Made by a program: the position numbers and the translations under genes
Part shown: one piece after another, positions 44,654-52,357 of the stretch
Layout: each line of letters begins with the position of its first letter
Numbering within the stretch: position 1 is the stretch's first letter
The notes under the pieces: generated by a model
The model's input: the letters and a program-made list of their open reading frames with translations, nothing else
What the model was told of the DNA's origin: nothing
Database searches by the model: none
From: Sporosarcina sp.
GTDB lineage: Bacteria > Bacillota > Bacilli > Bacillales_A > Planococcaceae
NCBI GenBank assembly: GCA_029257435.1
Contig: JARIBI010000043.1
Span: 1 to 59,744, forward strand
Reading direction: 5' to 3'
DNA length: 59,744 nt

Positions 44654-46207
44654 TTATTTCAAATAACGTCTGGCTCCTGAAAATTCGCTGCGATAAGGTT
44701 CTGCATCTATCGATAGGATTTCAACTGTTTTCTTTGGATTTGGTGAATGGATCATCTTCCCATTTCCGATATACATGCCGACATGATGGACGTTTCCTTT
44801 ACCTTTGTTGTAAGCAAAGAACAAGAGGTCACCTGGCTGAAGTTCACTCTTTTTAACGAGGGCTCCGTGTGTCGCTTGCACACTTGCATCTCGAGGAATG
44901 TCGATGCCGTGTTGTCTATATACTGAGTATGTGAATCCTGAGCAATCCAAACCAAATCCAGAAGTGCCCGCCCACAGGTATGGCAATCCATTGAACTTTT
45001 TAGCAGTAGATATAATATCTTGTGATGCAGGTACTGGAATTTTGCTACCTTTTGGAAGTAGGTTGACATCTTGTTTACGGACGTATTTGGCACCCTCTGT
45101 CGACGTCTGAACTTTTATCCAATCCCCATTTTCTTCAAGAACCGGAAGAATCGTATTGAAACTAATCTCCATGAAAGGTCTAGAAGCACTCTCGTCGTGA
45201 TACAAGTTCGCAACTGGCGCTTTCACCATTGCGGTTGCACATTGTCCATAGTCTGCAAACGACTCTTTAATATGAGACGCTGGAATCCACCCTGGATATC
45301 CTGACTTGTTTTTGGGTGAATACTGTTCTTTAACAGCTACTTGCACCCAATTTCCAGAAGTTTTAAGCACAGCTACTTCCTGTCCATAAAGAGCTTGCGT
45401 TTCTGTTTTCCCAACTAACCATTGTTTTTGCGGAATTGTCATCGTTTTCGTCCATTTACGAATATCTGCTGGTGCCGCAATAGCTGGTCTATCAATGACT
45501 CTAGCTGCATTAGGTGTTTTCCAGAGGGTTGTAACTGCAACAGCTACATGGTATGTCTTTTTCGAAACTGGATTAAAACACGTTAACGCTTCTTGGAATT
45601 CAGGATTTAGAATCCGTGCCAGGAAAATACCGAAATGGGCACGTGTTAACGTCATCGCGGGTTTGAATGTATGATTCGGGTACCCGAATGTAATGTTGTT
45701 AGCGAATAGAATACTAATAGAAGAAGCTGCAAAACTTTTCACATTCACATCTGTAAACTGAAACGTATTCGCATTTGCAGGCTGTTGTAAATCGAATGAA
45801 CGAACTAAGATTGCCGCCATTTCAGCACGTGTCAACATTGCATTTGGATTAAATTCTTTTTTCAAATTACCTACCATTATGTTCTCGTCTACAACAGTTG
45901 CAATGATGTCATAGCCCGCAGATCCTTTTTTCACATCTGCTACTTGTGGGTCAGGACGGTTTGTCGTATCGAGTTTGAGTGCGCGAACAAGCATTGCAGA
46001 AGCTGCTAATCGTGTAATAGATTGATTGATACCATAAGCAACAGACGGACCCGAAGTCACAATGCCTTGTTCAGCTAGAAATTCAAGTTCAGCCTTTGCT
46101 GCATATTGGTCACCGACATCACTGAATATTTTTCCTGCCGAAGCTGGACTGGCAAGTGAAAATATAAGTACAGCAATTAGAAACGGGAATATAATTTTCT
46201 TGATCAT
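44654..46207 (-). CDS. Cell wall hydrolase: SLH domains, SH3-like domains and NlpC/P60
   Basis: A 517-residue secreted protein. Signal peptide 1-24 (ending ASPASA), three SLH-type repeats (about 25-80, 88-145, 150-205; FSDVG, VADVK, FTDVN), two bacterial SH3-like domains (about 220-315 and 325-385) and a C-terminal NlpC/P60 endopeptidase (395-517). The catalytic residues are Cys422 (LDCSGFTY), His475 (HHVGMYIG) and His487. It should bind secondary wall polymers through SLH and cleave peptidoglycan peptides, as in cell separation. The frame is open 13 codons further upstream, but TCAGGAGG lies six bases before ATG 46207. Confidence 0.92.
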   Translation of the reverse strand: MIKKIIFPFLIAVLIFSLASPASAGKIFSDVGDQYAAKAELEFLAEQGIVTSGPSVAYGINQSITRLAASAMLVRALKLDTTNRPDPQVADVKKGSAGYDIIATVVDENIMVGNLKKEFNPNAMLTRAEMAAILVRSFDLQQPANANTFQFTDVNVKSFAASSISILFANNITFGYPNHTFKPAMTLTRAHFGIFLARILNPEFQEALTCFNPVSKKTYHVAVAVTTLWKTPNAARVIDRPAIAAPADIRKWTKTMTIPQKQWLVGKTETQALYGQEVAVLKTSGNWVQVAVKEQYSPKNKSGYPGWIPASHIKESFADYGQCATAMVKAPVANLYHDESASRPFMEISFNTILPVLEENGDWIKVQTSTEGAKYVRKQDVNLLPKGSKIPVPASQDIISTAKKFNGLPYLWAGTSGFGLDCSGFTYSVYRQHGIDIPRDASVQATHGALVKKSELQPGDLLFFAYNKGKGNVHHVGMYIGNGKMIHSPNPKKTVEILSIDAEPYRSEFSGARRYLK

Positions 46208-46297
46208 TAATAGCCTCCTGATAGGTTTTATACCTATACCGTACACGAACAGGAGGCTTCTGTATAGACATTTTTCAGAAAATAATCATTTGGTTTT

Positions 46298-46705
46298 TCA
46301 GTCTAAAATTGCGAGAAGCCGATTCACTTCTCTTACTCCGATTTCCTGCCATTTAGATTTGTCTGGAATCCTTCCGTCTTTATCAAGCGGCTCCTGAAAT
46401 TGGTTAAAGGTCGAAGTTAAAAGTGAGTTTTCTTCCGAGTCAAATCCCGTATTGACGACATGCTTTATGATGTAAGGAGTTTTAAACTGGATCGATGCAT
46501 TGTCCTGATCCAGCATACCCGCTATGACGTCAAACGGTGCACGGATATAAATGGTCTCTCCTTCCTCCCGATTCAAGACTCTGTCAAAGTATCCGGTGTG
46601 GTAGTCCCAGTTCCCCCCAAGATGATATCCTGATTCTTCCAGTCGATTCTGCATGACACCAAATTGAGTTTTCCTGCCTTCAAGCCCTGTTTTTAAACGT
46701 ATCAT
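46298..46705 (-). CDS. YugN-like family protein
   Basis: A 135-residue cytoplasmic protein: LKTGLEGRKTQFGVMQNRLE, GGNWDYHTGYFDRVLNRE and YIRAPFDVIAGMLD fit the YugN family of Bacillales, whose role is unknown. AAAGGAG lies eight bases before ATG 46705; a GTG three codons upstream overlaps the SD and is rejected. Confidence 0.82.
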   Translation of the reverse strand: MIRLKTGLEGRKTQFGVMQNRLEESGYHLGGNWDYHTGYFDRVLNREEGETIYIRAPFDVIAGMLDQDNASIQFKTPYIIKHVVNTGFDSEENSLLTSTFNQFQEPLDKDGRIPDKSKWQEIGVREVNRLLAILD

Positions 46706-46792
46706 CCTATGCACTCCTTTATTCGCAGATTACTCGTAGTATCACCTTTAGAAAGTGATTCATACTCATGATGGAATGCACAAAACAAACTG

Positions 46793-46801
46793 TGCTATAA
46801 T
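46793..46801 (+). promoter_or_regulatory. fabI promoter, extended -10
   Basis: TGCTATAAT, a perfect TATAAT with an extended TG; the -35 region is weak. Transcription would start near 46808. Just downstream, GACCAGGTATTGATAC has only a partial match to a FapR box. Confidence 0.6.
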
Positions 46802-46877
46802 CATTTTGTGACCAGGTATTGATACTGACTGCTAACTAAAAAATAATATAGAACGATTTCAAGGGGGCCGCTGAATT

Positions 46878-47657
46878 ATGGAAGATTTACTGAAACTTAA
46901 AGGGAAAAATATTGTTGTGATGGGTGTTGCGAACGAGCGCAGTATTGCGTGGGGAATCGCTAAGACACTTTTTGATGTAGGTGCTAATGTTATTTTCACA
47001 TACCGTAAAGAGCGTTCTCTGGCTAAACTTGAAAAGGCACTTGAAAAGAACGAATTGAATGCTCGTTTGGTTGCAGAGTGTGATGTAAATGAAGATGAAA
47101 GTATTCGTGCTGCGTTTGAAAAGATTGGTACTGAAGTCGGTGTAATCCATGGCGTTGTCCACTCTGTCGCATTTGCGCACGCGGAAGATCTGCATAATGA
47201 TTTTGTAGAAACTTCACGTGACGGCTATGCATTTGCACAAGATACAAGTTCGTATTCACTGATTGCCACTGCTCGTGAAGCACGCCGTTATATGACGGAG
47301 GGCGGTTCGATTATTACAATGAGCTATCTGGGAGCTGAACGAGTTCTGGACGGCTATAATGTGATGGGTGTTGCTAAAGCAGCGCTTGAAGCGTCTATGC
47401 GTTATTTGGCTCACGATCTCGGAAAAGAGAACATTCGTGTGAATGCGGTGTCCGCTGGAGCGGTTCGCACGTTGTCAGCAAAAGGTGTTCCTTCGTTTAA
47501 CACGATTCTTCATGAGATTGAAGAAAAGGCGCCGTTACGTCGGAACATTACGTTGGAAGAAGTGGCGAAGATGAGCATGGTGATGTTGAGTGACTTGTCT
47601 AGTGGTGTGACTGGCGAAGTGGTTTATGTGGATGCCGGTTATAACATTATGGGATGA
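46878..47657 (+). CDS. fabI: Enoyl-[acyl-carrier-protein] reductase FabI
   Basis: The last reductive step of fatty acid elongation; the target of triclosan. At 259 residues this is a short-chain dehydrogenase fold with NAD(P)-binding GVANERSIAWGIAK (16-29) and the FabI-type active site Tyr150, Tyr160 and Lys167 (Y-x6-K). A long SAGAVRTLSAKGVPSFN substrate loop is present. AAGGGGG lies before the ATG. It is a single gene, as in B. subtilis. Confidence 0.95.
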   Translation: MEDLLKLKGKNIVVMGVANERSIAWGIAKTLFDVGANVIFTYRKERSLAKLEKALEKNELNARLVAECDVNEDESIRAAFEKIGTEVGVIHGVVHSVAFAHAEDLHNDFVETSRDGYAFAQDTSSYSLIATAREARRYMTEGGSIITMSYLGAERVLDGYNVMGVAKAALEASMRYLAHDLGKENIRVNAVSAGAVRTLSAKGVPSFNTILHEIEEKAPLRRNITLEEVAKMSMVMLSDLSSGVTGEVVYVDAGYNIMG

Positions 47658-47667
47658 TTTAGAGATT

Positions 47668-47718
47668 AAAAAGGCTGTTCGGATGTCAGTTTCACTGATT
47701 CCTGGACAGCCTTTTTCT
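47668..47718 (+). terminator. Terminator of fabI
   Basis: AAAAAGGCTGT pairs with ACAGCCTTTTT around a long loop with an inner ATCAG-like pair. Confidence 0.82.
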
Positions 47719-47741
47719 TGAAAAGAGTAAAATTAGACGGT

Positions 47742-47872
47742 GTTGATTTCCGTTCCAGGTGGACGCGGGCCTTCAGGATACAGGTCATGCAACCGATGCC
47801 GCACGATGCGGCGAACTTAGGTTGTTTCCATTTGAGTCCTTCCGGAGACGCCGTCTTTCGCTTCAATTAATG
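47742..47872. repeat. Degenerate interspersed repeat (copy B)
   Basis: Begins GTTGATTTCCGTTCCAGG, continues TGGACGCGGGCC, contains a small CCGCACGATGCGG hairpin and ends TCTTTCGCTTCAATTAATG. Both ends match the short copy at 24355-24396. Between 47658 and 47928 there is no gene apart from this and the terminator. Confidence 0.5.
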
Positions 47873-47928
47873 GGAATTTATAAGATTCTTCATATTCACT
47901 GCTACTGTAAAAAACCATTAAAAAAATC

Positions 47929-49263
47929 TCACTTGCCAACTTTCATAAATTTCTTTGTGCCTTTGTTCAGAATTTCGTCGTAGTCGATGTAGGAGAAGAT
48001 GTCTTCGTCCAGGGAGTCGCTGAAGTTTTTTAGTTCTGCGATAGTTAGTTCTTCGATGCCTTTTTTCTCTTGTTCGCAATAGATGATGAGGCGGCCTACG
48101 ATGCTGTGGGCGTCTCGGAATGGTGTGCCTTTGCTAACGAGGTAGTCGGCGACTTCTGTTGCGTTTAGGAATCCGGCTTTAACAGCGCTGCGCATTTGTT
48201 CAGCGTTGACTTGCATCGTGTCAATCATGCTGGACATGATGTCGATGCAATCGATGACGGTGTCCACTGAATCGAAGAATTGTTCTTTGTCTTCTTGCAT
48301 GTCTTTGTTATAGGCAAGCGGCAGTCCTTTAAGGGTTGTTAACAATGCAACTAACGATCCATAAACACGACCTGTTTTTCCTCGGATCAGTTCAGCCGCG
48401 TCCGGATTCTTTTTCTGCGGCATAATGCTGCTGCCTGTTGAAAATGCATCGGACATTGTCACAAATTTAAATTCTTGGCTGCTCCAAAGAATCAGTTCTT
48501 CACTTAAGCGGCTTAAGTGCATCATGACAATGGAGAAATCGGACATCAGTTCCAGCAGATAGTCTCTGTCACTTACTCCATCGATGTAATTGTCTACTGG
48601 CTTAGCGAAGTGAAGCAGTGCAGTGGTAACGTCACGATCGATGTCATGTGTTGTTCCTGCTAATGCACCGCAGCCCAGCGGGTTTTCATCCATTAGTTCG
48701 GCAGCGTTTTCAATCCGTTTCTTATCACGGGAAAACATTTGAACATAGGCTCCGACGTGATGGCTGAATGTGATCACTTGAGCCCGTTGGAGATGTGTAT
48801 ACCCAGGCATGATGACATCATTTGCTTGTCCTTTGGCAGCTAAAGAATCCATTAAGTTTTGAAGGAGATCCGAGACTTCTTTCGCTTTAGCTTTTGCGTA
48901 CAATCTCATATCGACTGCTACTTGGTCGTTTCGGCTTCGCGCGGTATGCAGCTTCTTTCCAGTTTCTCCAATTCGTTCTGTCAGCTGTACTTCAACGAAC
49001 GAATGCACGTCTTCATAATCCCCTTCTACTAATAATTGTCCAGAAGCGATATCGTTTTGAATCTCTTCCAGCCCATCAATGAGCAGTTCTCCTTCTTCAG
49101 GTGTTAACAAATCACAGTGCACAAGCATAGCCACATGAGCAAGGCTCCCCGCGATATCCTGTTCAATCAGTCGGTTATCTACTGGCAGTGACGTATTAAA
49201 TTGTTCCATGCGCTCGTGTTCTTTAGAAGAAAATCTTCCGCCCCAAAGTTTCATGTAATTCAT
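47929..49263 (-). CDS. argH: Argininosuccinate lyase
   Basis: Cleaves argininosuccinate to arginine and fumarate. At 444 residues it is a little shorter than usual. Motifs: HTARSRNDQV near residue 107, PGYTHLQRAQ, and the fumarase-superfamily signature GSSIMPQKKNPD, which holds the catalytic serine loop. Two ArgR-type boxes lie immediately upstream of its ribosome binding site, so it answers to arginine like argG, though the genes are 37 kb apart. The base composition of the 3' part is more G-rich than the neighbours' coding strand. Confidence 0.95.
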   Translation of the reverse strand: MNYMKLWGGRFSSKEHERMEQFNTSLPVDNRLIEQDIAGSLAHVAMLVHCDLLTPEEGELLIDGLEEIQNDIASGQLLVEGDYEDVHSFVEVQLTERIGETGKKLHTARSRNDQVAVDMRLYAKAKAKEVSDLLQNLMDSLAAKGQANDVIMPGYTHLQRAQVITFSHHVGAYVQMFSRDKKRIENAAELMDENPLGCGALAGTTHDIDRDVTTALLHFAKPVDNYIDGVSDRDYLLELMSDFSIVMMHLSRLSEELILWSSQEFKFVTMSDAFSTGSSIMPQKKNPDAAELIRGKTGRVYGSLVALLTTLKGLPLAYNKDMQEDKEQFFDSVDTVIDCIDIMSSMIDTMQVNAEQMRSAVKAGFLNATEVADYLVSKGTPFRDAHSIVGRLIIYCEQEKKGIEELTIAELKNFSDSLDEDIFSYIDYDEILNKGTKKFMKVGK

Positions 49264-49273
49264 CCTCCATCAG

Positions 49274-49311
49274 TATGTATAATTATTATAATAAATGAAT
49301 TATAATTCAAA
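49274..49311 (-). promoter_or_regulatory. Two ArgR/AhrC-type boxes before argH
   Basis: AATGAATTATAATTCAAA (49294-49311) matches the ARG box pattern at 17 of 18 positions, and TATGTATAATTATTATAA (49274-49291) at about 16. They lie 10 to 50 bases upstream of the argH start, with the same half-site TATGTAT as in the argG leader. Confidence 0.7.
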
Positions 49312-49341
49312 CTAATCATTATTGCAATCTTCTCTCTCGGC

Positions 49342-49370
49342 TTGTATTGTGTTTGTCAAACGAGTATACT
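49342..49370 (+). promoter_or_regulatory. Promoter of the CDF transporter leader
   Basis: TTGTAT (49342-49347), 17 bases, TATACT (49365-49370). Transcription from here would give a leader of about 150 bases containing a terminator-like hairpin. Confidence 0.65.
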
Positions 49371-49455
49371 AATTGGTACGCAACTAATGTGAAGCGAGTG
49401 ATAACTATGTATACTATGCTCATTAATGACCAATCCTATAAATTTTCAATCCAAT

Positions 49456-49484
49456 CCCCTGACGTCACTAAGTCAGGGGTTTTT
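49456..49484 (+). terminator. Terminator-like hairpin inside the CDF leader
   Basis: CCCCTGAC pairs with GTCAGGGG around eight bases and is followed by TTTTT. It lies about 80 bases after the promoter and 40 before the CDF start, so it would stop transcription before the gene unless an alternative structure forms. An in-frame 40-codon open frame from 49408 runs through it and ends on the CDF ATG. Confidence 0.75.
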
Positions 49485-49525
49485 GTTTCCTCTCTGCAAC
49501 TTTATAAAATGGAGGTTATCTGCTC

Positions 49526-50428
49526 ATGACAAACACTACACACTCATTGTCTTCAATCATTGCCATCTGGGTTAGTCTTATCAGCAACATCTTTCTCACC
49601 ATCATGAAAATTATTGTGGGGTATCTATTCCATAGTCCGGTTTTGCTGGCTGACGGATTTCACAATGCCGGAGATGTGGTCGCTTCAGCGGCAGCGTTAA
49701 CTTCCATGCGCTTTTCAAAACGTCCGCCAGATGAAGATCATCCATATGGACATGGGAAAGCAGAAGTTATCAGTTCTGCTCTCGTCGGACTCATTTTGGG
49801 TGCGGCTGCGATTTACATTGCCATAGAAGCGATTTTTGCGTTTTTTGAAGAGCCCCATAAAGCAAGCGTCCTTGCCTTAATTACCGCAATTATTTCAATG
49901 ATTTGGAAGCAAGCCCTTTATTTTTATACGATGCGGATTGGAAGGCAAGAAAACAGTAAGGGCCTCATTGCAACGGCGTATGATCATTTAGCTGATGTGT
50001 ATGCTTCTTTAGCAGCTGTTATCGGTATTGGCCTGGGATTAATCGGGTTTCATTTCGACATCCCTATTCTCACGTATGGCGATCCGCTTGCTGGACTGAT
50101 TGTCGCGATTCTTGTGATGCGGCTTGCGATTCATATCGGAAAAGAAGCACTTGATATTTTAATGGAAAAAACCGTCAGTGAAGAACGACTGCTGGCATTT
50201 AAACAATTAATCGAAGAAATCCCTGAAGTTAAACGGGTTGACCGGTTACGCGCGCGTGAACACGGGCATTACGTTCTTGTGGATATTCGTATCAGTATTC
50301 CTGCGGAGCTTACGATCCAACAAGGTCATGACGTAACGAGCGCACTAAGAAATGCAATCAAGGAGGCAAATCCCGATGTCGGTGAAGTCTTGATCCATGT
50401 GAATCCATGGTACGAAGAGATCGAGTGA
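49526..50428 (+). CDS. Cation diffusion facilitator (CDF) family transporter
   Basis: A 300-residue metal exporter with six helices and a C-terminal cytoplasmic domain. Metal-site residues are D43, H46 and D50 in helix 2 (LADGFHNAGD) and D153, H154 and D157 in helix 5 (AYDHLADVY); DHPYGHGK (71-78) is the histidine loop. It should export Zn, Mn, Fe or Co; the exact ion cannot be assigned. A ribosome binding site (GGAGG) lies before the ATG. A terminator-like hairpin in the leader suggests regulated read-through. It is followed at 50480 by two genes on the same strand. Confidence 0.92.
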   Translation: MTNTTHSLSSIIAIWVSLISNIFLTIMKIIVGYLFHSPVLLADGFHNAGDVVASAAALTSMRFSKRPPDEDHPYGHGKAEVISSALVGLILGAAAIYIAIEAIFAFFEEPHKASVLALITAIISMIWKQALYFYTMRIGRQENSKGLIATAYDHLADVYASLAAVIGIGLGLIGFHFDIPILTYGDPLAGLIVAILVMRLAIHIGKEALDILMEKTVSEERLLAFKQLIEEIPEVKRVDRLRAREHGHYVLVDIRISIPAELTIQQGHDVTSALRNAIKEANPDVGEVLIHVNPWYEEIE

Positions 50429-50479
50429 CTGTCGGTGTTCATATAAGGTATACTGGTGGTATTGAAGGAGTTGGATTGA

Positions 50480-51058
50480 ATGATTACGAAATGGATGAAA
50501 AATTATATTGCAGAACACGAATCACAACAAGGAATTCCGTTAAATCCGCAGCAAAAAGAATTTTTAGAGAAGAAAATGCTGCTTTCACCTGAAATGAGTA
50601 TACTGGAAGCACCCGCTTTCTCACCGGTATATAGTCTATCGAACAAAGAAACGGATGAGCCATTAGAAACACCTGAAAATACAGGCAGTCTCCCTGTATC
50701 ATTTGTGAAGACTCAACCTGCATCTTATCTATTTGCCGAGGAACCATCATTTGAGGCAATCGGGATCGATGGAGTTGTTCTTGAAGTGGACGATGTCTTC
50801 GAAACCGTCACTGCACTATTCGGACTGCAGGTTCAGAAAAAGCATGGTGAATGGCTTAAAAAGTATATCGACGCACAACTTGGAACAGCACCTGGAACGC
50901 GCAGCCTGATGTTTTCTGCGGATGATGGACTATGGGACGTAAATATTGCACTTGACTATGTTGATGGATTTTCCGAGAGTAACACATTCGACGAAACGCT
51001 CGCTCTAATGTACAAATTTGTATTCACGATGCTCGTTGCATTAGAGGATGAAGCATAA
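50480..51058 (+). CDS. Uncharacterised protein of the methylase operon
   Basis: A 192-residue soluble protein with no recognised motif. The N-terminus (MITKWMKNYIAEHESQQGIP) is helical; residues 60-100 are Pro/Glu/Thr-rich; the C-terminus is acidic and helical (DETLALMYKFVFTMLVALEDEA). AAGGAG lies nine bases before the ATG. The methylase gene starts two bases after its stop, so the two proteins are probably coupled and may act together. Confidence 0.7.
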   Translation: MITKWMKNYIAEHESQQGIPLNPQQKEFLEKKMLLSPEMSILEAPAFSPVYSLSNKETDEPLETPENTGSLPVSFVKTQPASYLFAEEPSFEAIGIDGVVLEVDDVFETVTALFGLQVQKKHGEWLKKYIDAQLGTAPGTRSLMFSADDGLWDVNIALDYVDGFSESNTFDETLALMYKFVFTMLVALEDEA

Positions 51059-51060
51059 TC

Positions 51061-52002
51061 ATGGATCTAGTGAAACATTTATATACGTTTAGCCGGCATG
51101 ACGATGAGTACGAGTTATGCCGACTTGAAATGCGTTCTTTTTTTGAAACGGATACGGATGCGAATTTCATTAGCAGCAATGTGGAAATAGATCCTAGCAG
51201 AAGTGCATTCATGAAAGAACGGCTTGACGTGTTAATCGAATGCGATTCCATTGAAGAAATCGCAACCTTCGTTTCTGCATTTGAAGAGGATGAACACAGT
51301 TTCCTGATTCGCTGCCTCAATACGATGCCGCTTGGCGACACCGCTAAGATTGCCCATCCAGACCGCCGAAAGATTGAACGGCAACTTGGACTAGTTATGC
51401 CAGGCTACGCAGATTTAGTACAACCTGATATTTTGTATGGCATTGTTCAACTTGGCCAGAAATATCTTTTTGGCTATTTGACAGAAAGTATTTCGGTATG
51501 GAGACAACACGTGAAAAAGCCGGAAATGTATTCCACTGCACTCAGTACACGTGTCGCTCGAGCGGTTTCGAATATCGCCGTTCCGCATCCTGAAGGTATA
51601 AAAGCCATTGATCCTTGTTGCGGTATTGGCAATGTACTGGTTGAAGCGATCTCTATGGGAATTGATATGGATGGCCGCGATATTAACCCGCTCGCTGTTC
51701 TGGGATCACGAAAAAACCTTGAACACTTCGGACTCACAGGCATTGTAACGCCAGGCCCTATAGAAGAGGCGCCAGGACATTATGACGCAGCCGTAATCGA
51801 CATGCCATATAACTTGTACACACACGTCACCCGTGAGCAGCAGGCCTCTATTTTACAGGCAGCCCGCACCTTGACAGACAAGCTCGTTATCGTGACGATT
51901 GAATCGATGGATGATCTGCTAGTTGAAGCAGGTTTTCAAATTCTGGATCGGTGCATTGCGAAAAAAGCACACTTTGAAAGGGAAATTGTTGTGTGCCGAT
52001 AA
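51061..52002 (+). CDS. RNA-methylase-like SAM-dependent methyltransferase
   Basis: A 313-residue protein; the C-terminal half (about 165-313) is a class I methyltransferase. The SAM motif is DPCCGIGNVLVEA, and DMPYNLY replaces the (D/N)PPY motif of amino-methyltransferases. The arrangement RVARAVSNIAVPHPEGIKAIDP resembles TRM11/UPF0020-type RNA methylases. The N-terminal 160 residues could bind RNA but show no clear THUMP domain. Target unknown. It is the last gene of the unit beginning at 50480, ending before a strong terminator. Confidence 0.8.
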   Translation: MDLVKHLYTFSRHDDEYELCRLEMRSFFETDTDANFISSNVEIDPSRSAFMKERLDVLIECDSIEEIATFVSAFEEDEHSFLIRCLNTMPLGDTAKIAHPDRRKIERQLGLVMPGYADLVQPDILYGIVQLGQKYLFGYLTESISVWRQHVKKPEMYSTALSTRVARAVSNIAVPHPEGIKAIDPCCGIGNVLVEAISMGIDMDGRDINPLAVLGSRKNLEHFGLTGIVTPGPIEEAPGHYDAAVIDMPYNLYTHVTREQQASILQAARTLTDKLVIVTIESMDDLLVEAGFQILDRCIAKKAHFEREIVVCR

Positions 52003-52032
52003 TACAAAATGAAGTTCCACTATTTGATAAAC

Positions 52033-52078
52033 AAAAAAACGAGTGCACCTGACAAATTCCAGGTGCATTCGTTTTTTT
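52033..52078. terminator. Bidirectional terminator
   Basis: AAAAAACGAGTGCACCTG pairs with CAGGTGCATTCGTTTTTT (one mismatch) around eight bases. It also stands directly downstream of the minus-strand pseudogene. Confidence 0.9.
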
Positions 52079-52079
52079 G

Positions 52080-52280
52080 TTATGAACGAGGAAATGATTC
52101 ATTCACAATGAAATCCTTATCCACTAACGGCTTTCCATCGGGACCTTGCATAACCGTTAACCCTAAACCGTATCCTGCGCTGTGTGATAAATACAGTACG
52201 CCGGTCTAATTATCACGGATCACTTGAAATACTTCCATATTCCCTTGCTTCTCAATCACTTCAAATCGTTTATCTTTCAT
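52080..52280 (-). pseudogene. DUF6440-like small gene broken by an in-frame TAG
   Basis: On the minus strand AAGGGAG lies seven bases before ATG 52280. The frame reads MKDKRFEVIEKQGNMEVFQV and then IRDN, followed by TAG at codon 25 (52206-52208), and continues in the same frame as TGVLYLSHSAGYGLGLTV, then PDGKPLV, to TAA at 52080. The parts on both sides of the stop together match my memory of the DUF6440 family pattern (ETGVxYLF...GGLT...GKPV). A single base change (for example GAG or CAG to TAG) explains it. Function of the family is unknown. Confidence 0.75.
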
Positions 52281-52357
52281 GGTTTCACTCCCTTTTAATT
52301 ACTTCCGCCAATGTCAGCATTTTAATGGCAGAAGGTAGTTTATGCTATTAGTCCATC

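Noticed and set aside
46807..46823. FapR operator before fabI
   Set aside because: About 12 of 17 matches at best, with the outer half-sites poor; not enough to list as an operator.
29461..47718. Three terminators with an AAGGCTGTCC-type stem (29461, 32085, 47668) as a repeat family
   Set aside because: Similarity is limited to the stem and fits convergent terminator sequence; no flanking identity was seen.
49377..49525. Known yybP-ykoY manganese riboswitch before the CDF gene
   Set aside because: The conserved GGGGAGUA-type core was not found.
49408..49529. 40-codon open frame before the CDF gene as a real protein gene
   Set aside because: It has a weak SD and runs through a terminator hairpin; kept only as part of the leader observation.
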